Shown here: positions 15,753 through 25,194 of the stretch, one piece after another | How positions within the stretch are numbered: position 1 is the first letter of the stretch | Layout: every line of letters starts with the position of its first letter | Source: JAPHSX01 sp050298555 | GTDB taxonomy: Bacteria > Pseudomonadota > Gammaproteobacteria > Thiohalomonadales > Thiohalomonadaceae | Assembly: GCA_050298555.1 (NCBI GenBank) | Contig: JBNKUL010000057.1 | Span: 1-64,000 of the forward strand | Direction: 5' to 3' | Length of the DNA: 64,000 bases | Notes under the pieces: model-generated | Told to the model about the DNA's origin: nothing | Database searches by the model: none | Seen by the model: only the letters and a program-made list of their open reading frames with translations | Program-made: the position numbers and the translations under genes

Positions 15753-17930
15753 ATGAAACAACTGCTCAAACACAACAAGACGAATGCCGCCGCCCTAATC
15801 GCCCTAATTATTGGAATAGTGGTGAGCAGCCTATTCTATAGTGGTGCACTGGCTCGGCTGGAGTGGATCAGCTACGACCTGCGCATGCGTTACCACCAGG
15901 AGGAGAGCACGGTGCACCCGCAGGTAGCGGTGGTGCTGATCGACGAGGCCTCGCTGCAGGCGATGGATCCACTGGTCGGCCGCTGGCCCTGGCCGCGCTC
16001 CGTCTACTCGGAGCTGCTGGAGTTCTTCGCCATGGGTGGGGCGCGGGCTGTGGCCTTCGATATTCTGTTCCCCGAACGCGATACCCAGGGAGGAGTGACG
16101 GAAAACGGCTATGGCCCCAACGACCAGAGCTTCATCGATGCCACGGCGGCGGCTGGCAGCGTTATCCATGCGATGCAGGTGATGCGTGAGCTCGACAGTA
16201 GTGCGCACTCCACCACCCTAAACCGCCCGATACCCGAGGCCTTTGTACAGCAACACGCCATCAGCTCCGCCGTGGATTTTCCCGACTACGGCAATAACGA
16301 CTATCTGCTGCCGATTGAGGGGTTGGCTCAGGCGGCGGCCGGCATCGGTATTGTGGAGATCGATCCTGATGACGACGGTGTCTACCGGCGTATTCGCCCC
16401 TTTAGTGTCTACCAGGGCAATGTCTTCCCTTCGCTGGGGATGGCACCGCTGTTCGATGGCGGCACGGTCCATTTTAACGGGGACCACATCACCACTGACA
16501 ACGGCATGGTGCTACCCCTGGACGAGGATGGCTTCTACCCCATCAAGATGGAGGGACGCTTCGAGCCCTACTCCATCAGCGGCATCCTCGCCACCATCCA
16601 GAACCTGAAGTCCGGCGATGTGGAGAACCTGCTGGTGGATCCCTACGAGTTCGAGGACAAGGTGGTCTTTATCGGCGCCAGCGCCATCGGTGTGCAGGAC
16701 ATCAAGGCGACGCCGATGTCGGCCAAAACACCCGGAGTGTTCCTGCACGCCTCAATGGCCAGCAGCCTGCTCAAGGGGGCCTCGCTACAGCCACCAAGTG
16801 CCACCGTAACGGTGCTGCTGATCATCGGATTCACCCTGCTCACCACCGTGGGCATCCTGCTGTTCAGCCACAGCCATAGCTTCCAACAGGCGCTGCTGCC
16901 ATTGATGCTGGCGGTTTGCTATGGCGGCTGGTCTATTTGGGAATTCGGCAACGGCCGGGTCTATGAGATGATTGCTCCGCTGCTCGCCATCGCCCTGAGC
17001 TGGCTTGGCAGCTCCTCCTACCTGGTCTTCACCGAGGGTAAGGACAAGCGCCGGGTGCGCAATATGCTGTCGCAATACGTCTCGCCCGCGGTACTCGCCA
17101 CGGTGGTGGATAAATATGAGAACCAGATCCAGGCCGAGGTCGGCAAGCGGGAGAATCTCACCATCCTCTTCTCCGACATTCGCGGTTTCACCGCCACCTC
17201 GGAAACCGTCGAGGCGGAAAGGGTGGTGGAGATGCTCAATACCTACTTCTCGGCGATGACCGATGTGATCTTCGACTACGAAGGGACACTGGATAAGTTC
17301 ATCGGGGATGCCATCATGGCCTTCTGGGGGGCGCCAATCCTGCACGCCGACCACGCCGACCGCGGCGTGATGGCGGCCCTCACGATGCAGCGGGCACTGG
17401 TGAAGGTCAACGAGGAGCTTACCGCCATCGGCCTGCCCAGCGTCACCATCGGCATCGGCCTTAACAGCGGCGACGTGATTTTGGGCAACATCGGTTCGGC
17501 GCGAAAGCTCGACTACACCATCATCGGCGACAACGTAAACCTGGCCTCCCGGCTGGAGGGGCTGACCAAGTATTACGGCGTACCGTTGATCATCTCGGAG
17601 AACACCCATGCCCAGCTGCAGCAATCCATCCCCTGTGCGGTGGTCGATATGGTGCGGGTGAAGGGTAAGACGGTACCGATACGGCTATACTCACCCCTGG
17701 CGCTGCCCGATGATGATGAGGCGACTGTCCAAACGGCACGGCGCGTGGCAGAATTGAGCCATCAGGCCTTTGACAGCTACCTGGCGCAACGCTGGGATGA
17801 TGCCATCGCCCTATACGAACAACTGCCATATGAAACACTGAAAAAGGTGTTCATCACACGGTGCCAGGAATACCTCCTACACCCCCCGACAGAGGGATGG
17901 GACGGTGCGTACACCATGAATAGAAAATAA
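15753..17930 (+). CDS. CHASE2-domain class III adenylate cyclase
   Basis: 725 residues. A short cytoplasmic N-terminus and one membrane helix (about 12-30) lead into a periplasmic CHASE2 sensor (about 35-340; RWPWPRSVYSELLEFF, ARAVAFDILFPERD). Three membrane helices follow (about 350-425), then a class III cyclase domain. The metal-binding aspartates are in ILFSDIRGF (about 475) and IGDAIMAFWG (about 517). Lys in LDKFIGD and Asp in KLDYTIIGDNVN fit ATP rather than GTP as substrate. The C-terminus has a TPR-like tail. No ribosome site precedes the ATG at 15753, so the start is approximate. It heads a set with SH3, M48 and outer-membrane protein genes. Confidence 0.88.
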   Translation: MKQLLKHNKTNAAALIALIIGIVVSSLFYSGALARLEWISYDLRMRYHQEESTVHPQVAVVLIDEASLQAMDPLVGRWPWPRSVYSELLEFFAMGGARAVAFDILFPERDTQGGVTENGYGPNDQSFIDATAAAGSVIHAMQVMRELDSSAHSTTLNRPIPEAFVQQHAISSAVDFPDYGNNDYLLPIEGLAQAAAGIGIVEIDPDDDGVYRRIRPFSVYQGNVFPSLGMAPLFDGGTVHFNGDHITTDNGMVLPLDEDGFYPIKMEGRFEPYSISGILATIQNLKSGDVENLLVDPYEFEDKVVFIGASAIGVQDIKATPMSAKTPGVFLHASMASSLLKGASLQPPSATVTVLLIIGFTLLTTVGILLFSHSHSFQQALLPLMLAVCYGGWSIWEFGNGRVYEMIAPLLAIALSWLGSSSYLVFTEGKDKRRVRNMLSQYVSPAVLATVVDKYENQIQAEVGKRENLTILFSDIRGFTATSETVEAERVVEMLNTYFSAMTDVIFDYEGTLDKFIGDAIMAFWGAPILHADHADRGVMAALTMQRALVKVNEELTAIGLPSVTIGIGLNSGDVILGNIGSARKLDYTIIGDNVNLASRLEGLTKYYGVPLIISENTHAQLQQSIPCAVVDMVRVKGKTVPIRLYSPLALPDDDEATVQTARRVAELSHQAFDSYLAQRWDDAIALYEQLPYETLKKVFITRCQEYLLHPPTEGWDGAYTMNRK

Positions 17931-17947
17931 TTATGGAGAGGGACGTT

Positions 17948-18421
17948 ATGAAGAGAACTCTGTTATTTGCCGCCCTGATGGCCGCATCCACGCTCAGCGC
18001 CGCGGAAACGCTCTACGTCCAGAGCAACAAGGCCAAGCTTCTGGAGACACCCCAATTCAATGCCCCAGCTGTCGGCGAACTACAGAAGGGCAATGAAGTG
18101 AATGTACTGCAGCAGCAGAAGCGCTGGGTAGAGGTCGAGTATCAGGGCAACAGTGGCTGGCTTTCGCGCTTCCTGCTCTCCGACCACCCTCCCCTGAAGA
18201 AGGTGACGGTACTGGGTGATGGGGAAACCCTGAAGCTAGAGGAGAACGCCCGGCGCAGGGCCTCCGCCGTGACCACCGCAGGTGCTGCCCGTGGCCTCTC
18301 CGCGGATGACCGCAAGCGTAGTAATAGCGGTGATAAGTCCGACTACTTCGCCCTGGAAAAGGTGGAAAACTACAAGGTCGAGGATAAGGCCGTCACTGAA
18401 TTCATCGAGCAGGGTAAATAG
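17948..18421 (+). CDS. Exported bacterial SH3-domain protein
   Basis: 157 residues from the ATG at 17948, chosen over the ATG at 17933 because GGAGAGGG precedes it by 6 nt. A signal peptide (MKRTLLFAALMAASTLSAAE) is followed by one bacterial SH3 domain, about residues 22-75: ETLYVQSNKAKLLETP, GELQKGNEVNVLQQQKRWVEVEYQGNSGWLS. The C-terminal half is charged and probably disordered. Such domains bind peptidoglycan or partner proteins in the periplasm. It starts 17 nt after the cyclase stop and ends 2 nt before the M48 gene, so the genes are probably one operon. Confidence 0.85.
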   Translation: MKRTLLFAALMAASTLSAAETLYVQSNKAKLLETPQFNAPAVGELQKGNEVNVLQQQKRWVEVEYQGNSGWLSRFLLSDHPPLKKVTVLGDGETLKLEENARRRASAVTTAGAARGLSADDRKRSNSGDKSDYFALEKVENYKVEDKAVTEFIEQGK

Positions 18422-18423
18422 TA

Positions 18424-19269
18424 ATGAAAAGCGGCAAAGTCGCCACCAGGCTTCTGGGCATGGCCGCGGTCATGCTAATGGCATTCAACCTCCAGGCGGC
18501 GCAGGAATTCCGCCAGCGCATCCATGCGGTCAAGCTGGATGTAGAGGGCATCACCTCGGACGTCGAGGCGGAGATCGAGTTCGGCAGGGAGGTGGCCGCC
18601 CGCATCCTCGGCCGCTATTCACTGGATGATAGCGAATCGATCAACCGCTATATCAACCTGGTCGGCCAGAGCGTGGTCCGGCACGCCGGACGACCGGAGT
18701 TGCAGTTCCACTTCGCCATGCTGGAGAGCGACGAGGTCAACGCCTACGCCGCCCCCGGTGGCTATATCTTTATAACCAGGGGGGCGCTAAAGCTGATGCG
18801 GGACGAGGCGGAGCTCGCCGCGGTACTGGCCCACGAGGTCGCCCACGTCACGCAGAAGCATATCGTCAAGGAGCTCAACATCCACGCCGCCGACGACTCC
18901 ACCGAAGCGGGGCTGGCCGCCCTGCTCGGCGGTATGAGCGACCCGGCCCGGGTGGCCTTCCTGCAGGCCCTGGACAAGGCGGTAGAACTGCTGTTCTCCG
19001 CCGGCCTGAAGAAAGAGGACGAGTACGAGGCGGACCAGGTGGGAACCATGCTGAATGTCGCCAGCGGCTATGACGCCACCGCGCTGCACCGCTACCTGGA
19101 CCGCGTCAAGCAGCAGAAGGGGGAGAAGACCGCCATCCTCAGTCACACCCACCCCTCATTCTCCTCGCGCCTGACCTTGCTGCAAGGCCTGTTCCAGGAA
19201 GAGAAGCTGGAGCACGATGCAGACAAGACGGTGAAGCAGCGCTTCGACACCCAAATCAGCCAACTGTGA
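18424..19269 (+). CDS. Periplasmic M48 family metalloprotease
   Basis: 281 residues with a signal peptide (AAVMLMAFNLQAAQ). The M48 core is plain: NAYAAPGGYIFITRGAL, the zinc motif AAVLAHEVAHVTQKH (about residues 132-146), and EYEADQVGTML with the third ligand Glu, followed by LSHTHPSFSSRL. There are no membrane helices, so it belongs to the BepA/LoiP-like soluble group, which acts in outer-membrane protein quality control. It overlaps no neighbour but sits 2 nt after the SH3 gene and 17 nt before the outer-membrane protein. Inference: it processes or monitors that protein. Confidence 0.92.
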   Translation: MKSGKVATRLLGMAAVMLMAFNLQAAQEFRQRIHAVKLDVEGITSDVEAEIEFGREVAARILGRYSLDDSESINRYINLVGQSVVRHAGRPELQFHFAMLESDEVNAYAAPGGYIFITRGALKLMRDEAELAAVLAHEVAHVTQKHIVKELNIHAADDSTEAGLAALLGGMSDPARVAFLQALDKAVELLFSAGLKKEDEYEADQVGTMLNVASGYDATALHRYLDRVKQQKGEKTAILSHTHPSFSSRLTLLQGLFQEEKLEHDADKTVKQRFDTQISQL

Positions 19270-19286
19270 ATTTAAGGAAGTGTGTA

Positions 19287-20546
19287 ATGAGCAATAATAA
19301 GAACACTTACCGTAGCGCTGTTCTGCTCTGCGGTCTGGCGACCTCTGGCCTCGCCGCTGCGGACGATTTCCACTACATCAATATGCAAATGGGCGATCGC
19401 GCCTCCGGCATGGCCGGCGCCTACACCGCGGTCTCCGACGACCCCTCCGGGCTGTTCTACAACCCGGCGGGCCTCACCTACATGGGCACCCGCAACCTCT
19501 CCGCCAGCATGAACGCCTACCACACCACCAACCTCAAATATAAAGGGGTACTGGGTGGCGGTGACTGGAAACGCGAATCGGGCAACCTGGTGCCGAACTT
19601 TTTCGGTGTCGCACAACCCATGGGCATCGGGGTATTCGGCTTCTCCTATGCGGCCACCGATGCGATTGTGGAGAATCAGGACTCGGTCTTCTACAACGTG
19701 GGCACGCAAATAAAACAGTTCACCTTGAACCTGAACAATGAGGAGAAGACCTACAAGATTGGTCCCTCCTTTGCCCTGGCGGTCAACGACGACCTCTCTG
19801 TGGGGATCACGCTTTATGCCCACCTACGCGACACCGAGACCATCTTCAACCAGAATATCATCCTCAATGACGATACCTACGAGTGGTCAAACAACTACAC
19901 CCAAACCAGTGAGGTGGGGATAGAGCCGATCATTGGCGTTATGTGGAGCCCGTTGGACAAGGTTTCATTCGGCCTGTCGGTCAGGACAACCCAGCTACTC
20001 AGCGCAGAGCAGACCATCCAGCAAGCCGTCTCGACTGACATCGGCTGCACCACCGGTACAGCATGCCCGTCCACGGTTCCGACCCCCACACTCATTAACG
20101 CTAGCGAAACACGCAGCTACCCGATTAGCACCTCTGTCGGTATCGCCTACTTCCCCAGCGATAAGCTGATCTACAGTATCGACTTCGATTATCACAGCAC
20201 AGCGGACGGGGGAACCAAGCGCGCAAGCAACAAAACCGCAACCTGGAACGTGAAGGCCGGAATGGAGTATTACCTCTACAGCAACTGGGCACTTCGTGGC
20301 GGCATCTACACCAACAATGCCAACACCCCAGAAATCGATTCCAGCAAAACCGACCAGGATCAACATATCAACCTGTTAGGTTTCAGCCTCAGCGCCACGC
20401 GCTTTAGCCGTAACTCCTCCCTAAGCGTGGGCGTAAACTATGCGTCGGGCACCGGTGAGGCGCAGGTGATTAGCGGTACAACAGCCACCCAGGATGTCGA
20501 TGCGAACAACCTCAGTCTCTTCCTCTCAACCTCCTACAGCTACTAG
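19287..20546 (+). CDS. OmpP1/FadL/TodX-like outer-membrane protein
   Basis: 419 residues from the ATG at 19287 (AAGGAAGTG site). An in-frame ATG at 19266 overlaps the M48 stop and is less likely. A signal peptide (AVLLCGLATSGLAAAD) precedes the family N-terminus FHYINMQMGDRASGMAGAYTAVSDDPSGLFYNPAGL. The rest alternates as in a beta barrel and ends LSLFLSTSYSY, with an aromatic last residue as needed for BAM insertion. FadL-type channels take up fatty acids or other hydrophobic compounds. It is the last gene of the cyclase/SH3/M48 set. Confidence 0.88.
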   Translation: MSNNKNTYRSAVLLCGLATSGLAAADDFHYINMQMGDRASGMAGAYTAVSDDPSGLFYNPAGLTYMGTRNLSASMNAYHTTNLKYKGVLGGGDWKRESGNLVPNFFGVAQPMGIGVFGFSYAATDAIVENQDSVFYNVGTQIKQFTLNLNNEEKTYKIGPSFALAVNDDLSVGITLYAHLRDTETIFNQNIILNDDTYEWSNNYTQTSEVGIEPIIGVMWSPLDKVSFGLSVRTTQLLSAEQTIQQAVSTDIGCTTGTACPSTVPTPTLINASETRSYPISTSVGIAYFPSDKLIYSIDFDYHSTADGGTKRASNKTATWNVKAGMEYYLYSNWALRGGIYTNNANTPEIDSSKTDQDQHINLLGFSLSATRFSRNSSLSVGVNYASGTGEAQVISGTTATQDVDANNLSLFLSTSYSY

Positions 20547-20668
20547 GACGTCGAATTCGTACGGCTTTGACCAAGCTCTCATAACTGCCGAATGCAGCTA
20601 GAATTATCATTCGAATTATCATAGGGTTGAGCCATTGATATGAACGACACGGGATACATGTTTGGGAT
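20547..20668 (+). promoter_or_regulatory. pilB upstream region with a short direct repeat
   Basis: This holds a direct repeat GAATTATCAT (two copies, 20600-20630 region) in an AT-rich stretch. No convincing promoter pair is visible. No pilin gene is present here. Confidence 0.4.
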
Positions 20669-22399
20669 ATGGCGAGCTCTAGTATGAATGTCAGTTTGAG
20701 CGGCCTGGCTCGCAAGCTGGTCAATGACGGCCTGCTGAGTGAAGAGGCGGCCGTCAAGGCCACCGAAACGGCACAACAGGAGAAGCGCCCCTTCGTCAGC
20801 TATGTGGTGGCGGAGGGACTTGTCGACTCCCTGGCATTGGCCTCCACCGCGGCGCAGGAGTTCGGCGTGCCGCTGTTCGATATCGACGTGGTCGAGCTCG
20901 ATGATGAGGTCACCAAGCTCGTCGACGAAAAGCTGATACGCAGCCACCACGCCCTGCCCCTGTTCAAGCGCGGCAATCGCCTGTTTGTCGCCGTCTCCGA
21001 CCCCACCAACCTGGCCGCCCTGGACAACATCAAGTTCCACGTGGGCGTCACCACCGAGGCTGTGCTGGTTCAGGAAGACAAGCTGACCCGGGTAATTGAA
21101 AAGGCGATGGAGGCGGGCAGTGCCGCCTCCCTCGGCGAGGGGCTGGACGATGCCGACCTCGACGGCCTGGAGGTCAGCGCCGAGGACGAGGACAAGGAAG
21201 ACGAGGGGCTGGATAAGGAGATCGACGACGCCCCGGTCGTGCGCTTCGTCAACAAGATCCTGCTCGACGCCATCAACAAGGGGGCGTCGGATATCCACTT
21301 CGAGCCGTATGAGAAGCGCTACCGCGTGCGCTTCCGCACCGACGGTATGCTCAAAGAGGTCGCCTCGCCGCCGATCCAGCTGGCCGGCAAGATCGCCGCC
21401 CGCGTCAAGGTCATGTCGCGCCTCGATATCTCCGAGAAACGGGTACCGCAGGACGGCCGTATCAAGCTGACCCTGTCGAAGAACAAAGCGATCGACTTTC
21501 GTGTCAACACATGCCCTACCCTGTTCGGCGAGAAGATCGTACTGCGTATTCTCGACCCCTCCAGTGCCAAGCTGGGTATCGATGCCCTGGGTTATGAGCC
21601 GGAGCAGAAGCAGCTCTACATGGACAACCTGGCAAAGCCTTACGGCATGATCCTGGTGACCGGCCCCACCGGTTCCGGTAAGACCGTATCGCTCTACACC
21701 GGCCTCAACATCCTCAACACCGAGGACGTCAACATCTCCACCGCAGAGGACCCGGCTGAGATCAATCTCGAGGGGATCAACCAGGTCAATGTGAACGATA
21801 AGGTGGGGCTGACCTTCGCCGCGGCACTTAAAGCGTTTTTGCGTCAGGACCCGGACATCATCATGGTGGGTGAGATCCGTGACATGGAGACGGCGGAGAT
21901 CGCCGTCAAGGCGGCACAGACCGGCCACATGGTAATGTCCACCCTGCACACCAATGACGCGCCGCAGACTATCACCCGTCTGATGAACATCGGCATCCCG
22001 CCCTACAACATCGCCGCCGCGGTAAACCTGATCATCGCCCAGCGCCTGGGGCGCCGCCTCTGCAGCCACTGCAAGGAGGTCGACGATGCGCCGAAGGAGG
22101 CCCTGCTGGAGGAGGGCTTCAGCGAGGAGGAGATCGATGCGGGGATGAATATCTACAAGGCCAACCACGAGGGTTGCGATCAATGCTCCGGTGGCTACAA
22201 GGGGCGGGTCGGCATCTACCAGGTCATGCCCATGTCCGAGGAGATGGGGCGCCTCATCATGAAGGGCAACGCCACCTCCTATGACATCGCCGATCAGGCG
22301 GCGAAAGAGGGTATTCCGGATATCCGCCAGTCTGCACTGAAAAAGGTAAAGAACGGCCTCACCAGCCTGGAAGAAGCCAACCGCGTGACTAAGGACTAA
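20669..22399 (+). CDS. pilB: PilB, type IV pilus extension ATPase
   Basis: 576 residues, usual length. The N-terminal MshEN-type region (SGLARKLVNDGLLSEEAA, then the SVAVSDPTNLAALDNI region) is followed by the ATPase core: Walker A GPTGSGKTVS near residue 332, the Asp/Walker B stretch DPDIIMVGEIRD, and the His box. A tetracysteine zinc site is visible as CSHC then CDQC (GGYKGRVGIYQV). It powers pilus assembly at the inner membrane with PilC. It is the first gene of pilB-pilC-pilD. An alternative ATG lies at 20684. The major pilin gene normally found just upstream is absent. Confidence 0.97.
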   Translation: MASSSMNVSLSGLARKLVNDGLLSEEAAVKATETAQQEKRPFVSYVVAEGLVDSLALASTAAQEFGVPLFDIDVVELDDEVTKLVDEKLIRSHHALPLFKRGNRLFVAVSDPTNLAALDNIKFHVGVTTEAVLVQEDKLTRVIEKAMEAGSAASLGEGLDDADLDGLEVSAEDEDKEDEGLDKEIDDAPVVRFVNKILLDAINKGASDIHFEPYEKRYRVRFRTDGMLKEVASPPIQLAGKIAARVKVMSRLDISEKRVPQDGRIKLTLSKNKAIDFRVNTCPTLFGEKIVLRILDPSSAKLGIDALGYEPEQKQLYMDNLAKPYGMILVTGPTGSGKTVSLYTGLNILNTEDVNISTAEDPAEINLEGINQVNVNDKVGLTFAAALKAFLRQDPDIIMVGEIRDMETAEIAVKAAQTGHMVMSTLHTNDAPQTITRLMNIGIPPYNIAAAVNLIIAQRLGRRLCSHCKEVDDAPKEALLEEGFSEEEIDAGMNIYKANHEGCDQCSGGYKGRVGIYQVMPMSEEMGRLIMKGNATSYDIADQAAKEGIPDIRQSALKKVKNGLTSLEEANRVTKD

Positions 22400-22402
22400 A
22401 CC

Positions 22403-23632
22403 ATGGCTGAAAAAGCAAAACTCGACACCTTTGTCTGGGAGGGGACGGACAAGCGGGGCGCCAAAAAGGGCGGCGAGATGCCCGGCCAGAGCGTATCCAT
22501 GATTCGCGCGGAGCTGCGCAAGCTTGGCATCACCCCCATTAAGGTAAAAAAGAAGCCCAAGGCCATCTTTGGCGGCGGTGGCCCCAAGGGAAAGAAGATC
22601 ATCCCCAAGGACATCGCCATTTTCTCCCGCCAGATGGCGGTGATGATGTCCTCGGGGGTACCACTGGTGCAGTCCTTCGACATCATGGGTAAGGGTGCGG
22701 AGAACCCCAACATGCGTGCCCTGATCTACGCCATTAAGGGCGACGTCGAGGGCGGTGCCACCCTGGCAGAGGCGTTCAGGAAACACCCGCAGCACTTCGA
22801 TGACCTTACCTGCAACCTGGTCCATGCCGGTGAGCAGGCGGGTATCCTGGAGAGCCTGCTGGACAAGATTGCCACCTACAAGGAGAAGACCGAGGCCCTG
22901 AAGGGCAAGATCAAGAAGGCACTGTTTTACCCAACAGCAGTACTTGTCGTCGCCTTTATTATCACCGCAGTGCTACTGATCTTCGTTATCCCCCAGTTCG
23001 AGGCGCTGTTCTCCGGCTTCGGTGCCGACCTGCCGGCGCTCACCGCCTTCGTGGTGAAACTGTCGAAATTCTTTCAGGAGCAGTGGTTCTTCATCTTCGC
23101 TGGCATCGGTGCAATCGTATACAGCTTCAAACAGGCAAAACAGCGTTCAAAAGCCTTCCGCGAGGGCATTGAGCGCATGTCGCTGAAGGCACCGGTCATC
23201 GGCGAGTTGCTCAACAAGGCGGCCATTGCCCGCTTCTCCCGTACCCTCTCCACCATGTTCGCCGCCGGCGTCCCCCTGGTTGAGGCAATGGAGTCGGTAG
23301 CCGGCGCCGTGGGTAACGTGGTCTACCGTGAGGCGGTGCTGGGTATGCGCGATGATATCTCCACCGGTACCTCGATCACCGCGAGTATGGAACAGGCCGG
23401 GATCTTCCCCAACATGGTAACTCAGATGACCTCTATCGGTGAGGAGGCGGGCTCGCTCGATACCATGCTGGGAAAGGTGGCCGATTTCTACGAGCAGGAG
23501 GTGGACGACGCCGTGGACGCCCTCACCAGCCTGCTGGAGCCGCTGATCATGGCCTTCCTCGGTGTCGTTGTCGGCGGCCTGGTACTCGCCATGTACCTGC
23601 CTATCTTCAAGATGGGCGATGCGGTTCTGTAA
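22403..23632 (+). CDS. pilC: PilC, type IV pilus inner-membrane platform protein
   Basis: 409 residues. Two type II secretion F domains are visible: one starting FSRQMAVMMSSGVPLVQSFDIM, the second starting FSRTLSTMFAAGVPLVEAMESV. Each is followed by hydrophobic segments, and the protein ends with the usual LYLPIFKMGDAVL-like tail. It is turned by PilB to polymerise pilins. It begins 3 nt after pilB and ends 20 nt before pilD. Confidence 0.97.
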   Translation: MAEKAKLDTFVWEGTDKRGAKKGGEMPGQSVSMIRAELRKLGITPIKVKKKPKAIFGGGGPKGKKIIPKDIAIFSRQMAVMMSSGVPLVQSFDIMGKGAENPNMRALIYAIKGDVEGGATLAEAFRKHPQHFDDLTCNLVHAGEQAGILESLLDKIATYKEKTEALKGKIKKALFYPTAVLVVAFIITAVLLIFVIPQFEALFSGFGADLPALTAFVVKLSKFFQEQWFFIFAGIGAIVYSFKQAKQRSKAFREGIERMSLKAPVIGELLNKAAIARFSRTLSTMFAAGVPLVEAMESVAGAVGNVVYREAVLGMRDDISTGTSITASMEQAGIFPNMVTQMTSIGEEAGSLDTMLGKVADFYEQEVDDAVDALTSLLEPLIMAFLGVVVGGLVLAMYLPIFKMGDAVL

Positions 23633-23652
23633 CGCCCCACTCCTGAGTCACT

Positions 23653-24531
23653 ATGTTTAACAACCTGATATCTCTGCTGCAGGCCGAACCCGGCCTGCTC
23701 ACCTTCTGCTGTGGCCTGCTGGGGCTGATTATCGGCAGCTTCCTCAATGTGGTGATCTACCGCCTGCCGGTGATGATGCAGCGCTCCTGGCGTCAGCAGT
23801 GCCAGGAGTTGCTGGAGCTGGAAGCAGAACAGGAGCAGGAGCGCTTCAATCTGGCGACCCCTGCCTCACGCTGTCCCGGCTGCGGCCACAAGATTGGCGC
23901 GCTGGAGAACATCCCCGTGCTTAGCTTTCTGCTGCAAAAGGGACGCTGTAAGCACTGCGGCATCAAGATCTCGCCGCGTTACCCCGCCATCGAACTGCTA
24001 AGCGCCCTTATCAGTGCCGCGGTAGCCTGGCAGCTGGGCTTCGGCCTGCCGCTCGCCTTCGCCCTGCTGCTGAGCTGGGCGCTTATCGCACTGACCTTCA
24101 TCGACTTCGATCACCAACTGCTGCCCGACGACATCACCCTGCCACTGCTGTGGCTGGGGCTGCTGCTGAGCACCGTCAACGTCTTTACCGACATGCAGTC
24201 GAGCATTATCGGCGCGGCGGCCGGTTACCTCTCCCTGTGGACGGTCTACCAGCTGTTTAAGCTCATTACCGGCAAGGAGGGGATGGGTTACGGCGACTTC
24301 AAGCTGCTCGCCGTATTCGGCGCCTGGTTCGGCTGGCAGGCACTACCGATGGTGATCCTGCTCTCCTCCCTGGTCGGCGCGGTTGTCGGCATCTCCCTGA
24401 TCCTGATGCTCGGTCGAGACCGCCAGCTACCCATCCCCTTCGGTCCCTATCTCGCCGCCGCCGGCTGGATCGCCATGCTGTGGGGCGACACCATCATCAG
24501 CGGCTACTGGCGCTTTATGGTGCAGGGCTAG
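23653..24531 (+). CDS. pilD: PilD, prepilin peptidase and N-methyltransferase
   Basis: 292 residues. Two CxxC pairs (CPGCGHKIGALENIPVLS and GRCKHCG) form the cytoplasmic zinc domain needed for methylation. The catalytic aspartates are in FIDFDHQLLPDDI and GYGDFKLLA. About eight membrane helices. It cleaves the leader of type IV prepilins and pseudopilins after Gly and methylates the new N-terminus. The stop is 8 nt before the coaE start. Confidence 0.97.
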   Translation: MFNNLISLLQAEPGLLTFCCGLLGLIIGSFLNVVIYRLPVMMQRSWRQQCQELLELEAEQEQERFNLATPASRCPGCGHKIGALENIPVLSFLLQKGRCKHCGIKISPRYPAIELLSALISAAVAWQLGFGLPLAFALLLSWALIALTFIDFDHQLLPDDITLPLLWLGLLLSTVNVFTDMQSSIIGAAAGYLSLWTVYQLFKLITGKEGMGYGDFKLLAVFGAWFGWQALPMVILLSSLVGAVVGISLILMLGRDRQLPIPFGPYLAAAGWIAMLWGDTIISGYWRFMVQG

Positions 24532-24539
24532 GCTCCACT

Positions 24540-25133
24540 GTGCTGCGCATCGGCCTGACCGGCGGCATCGGCAGCGGCAAGAGTGCCGTCTGCGAGCGCT
24601 TTACGAAACTGGGCGCGCCCGTCATCGACACCGATACCATCGCCCGTGACCTGGTCAAACCAGGAGAGCCCGCGTTGCTGCAAATCGCCGAACTCTTCGG
24701 CGAAGAGGTCATACAGGCTAACGGCAGCCTGGATCGCGCCCGCATGCGCGAGCTGGTATTCATTGATGAGGCAAAACGGGCACAGCTTGAGGCCCTGCTC
24801 CACCCCCTGATCCGCCAGGAGATGCAGCGCCAGATCGCGCTTCTGAAAACCCCTTACGTCATCCTCGCCATCCCGCTGCTAATAGAAAAGGGGTGGCAAC
24901 AGCAGCTGGACCGGGTACTAGTGGTCGATTGCAGCGAAGCACTACAGCGCGAACGGGCTCTCAAGCGTGACGGCAGCTCGCCGCAGACCATCGACGCCAT
25001 CATCGCCAGCCAGGTTGGGCGCGACGAGCGCCTCGCCGCTGCAGACGATATTATCGACAACAACGGCAGCATCGAAGCACTGCAGGGGCAGGTAGAAGCG
25101 CTGCACCGCCACTACCTTGCCCTGAACAACTGA
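24540..25133 (+). CDS. coaE: CoaE, dephospho-CoA kinase
   Basis: 197 residues from the GTG at 24540; the longer in-frame ATG at 24480 lies inside pilD and adds a non-homologous tail. The translation begins MLRIGLTGGIGSGKS, with the P-loop at residues 8-15, then VIDTDTIARDLV and ILAIPLLIEKGW. It performs the last step of coenzyme A synthesis. The pilD-coaE order is the same as in Pseudomonas. Confidence 0.96.
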   Translation: MLRIGLTGGIGSGKSAVCERFTKLGAPVIDTDTIARDLVKPGEPALLQIAELFGEEVIQANGSLDRARMRELVFIDEAKRAQLEALLHPLIRQEMQRQIALLKTPYVILAIPLLIEKGWQQQLDRVLVVDCSEALQRERALKRDGSSPQTIDAIIASQVGRDERLAAADDIIDNNGSIEALQGQVEALHRHYLALNN

Positions 25134-25155
25134 TCCCCCAACTGCGGATTAGGCT

Positions 25156-25161
25156 TATAAT
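25156..25161 (+). promoter_or_regulatory. Candidate -10 box for zapD-yacG
   Basis: A consensus TATAAT lies in the 61-nt gap between coaE and zapD, giving a leader of about 27 nt. The -35 region (around 25133-25138) is poor. Confidence 0.45.
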
Positions 25162-25194
25162 GTGTCGACAGCCCAAAACCAATAGCGCAGCCTA

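Noticed and set aside
15502..15756. 84-codon frame before the cyclase
   Set aside because: No ribosome site, no conserved pattern, and it overlaps the cyclase start.
20579..22825. 748-codon minus-strand frame across pilB
   Set aside because: Antisense shadow of pilB and pilC with low-complexity His/Gly/Asp translation; pilB is plainly the coding strand.
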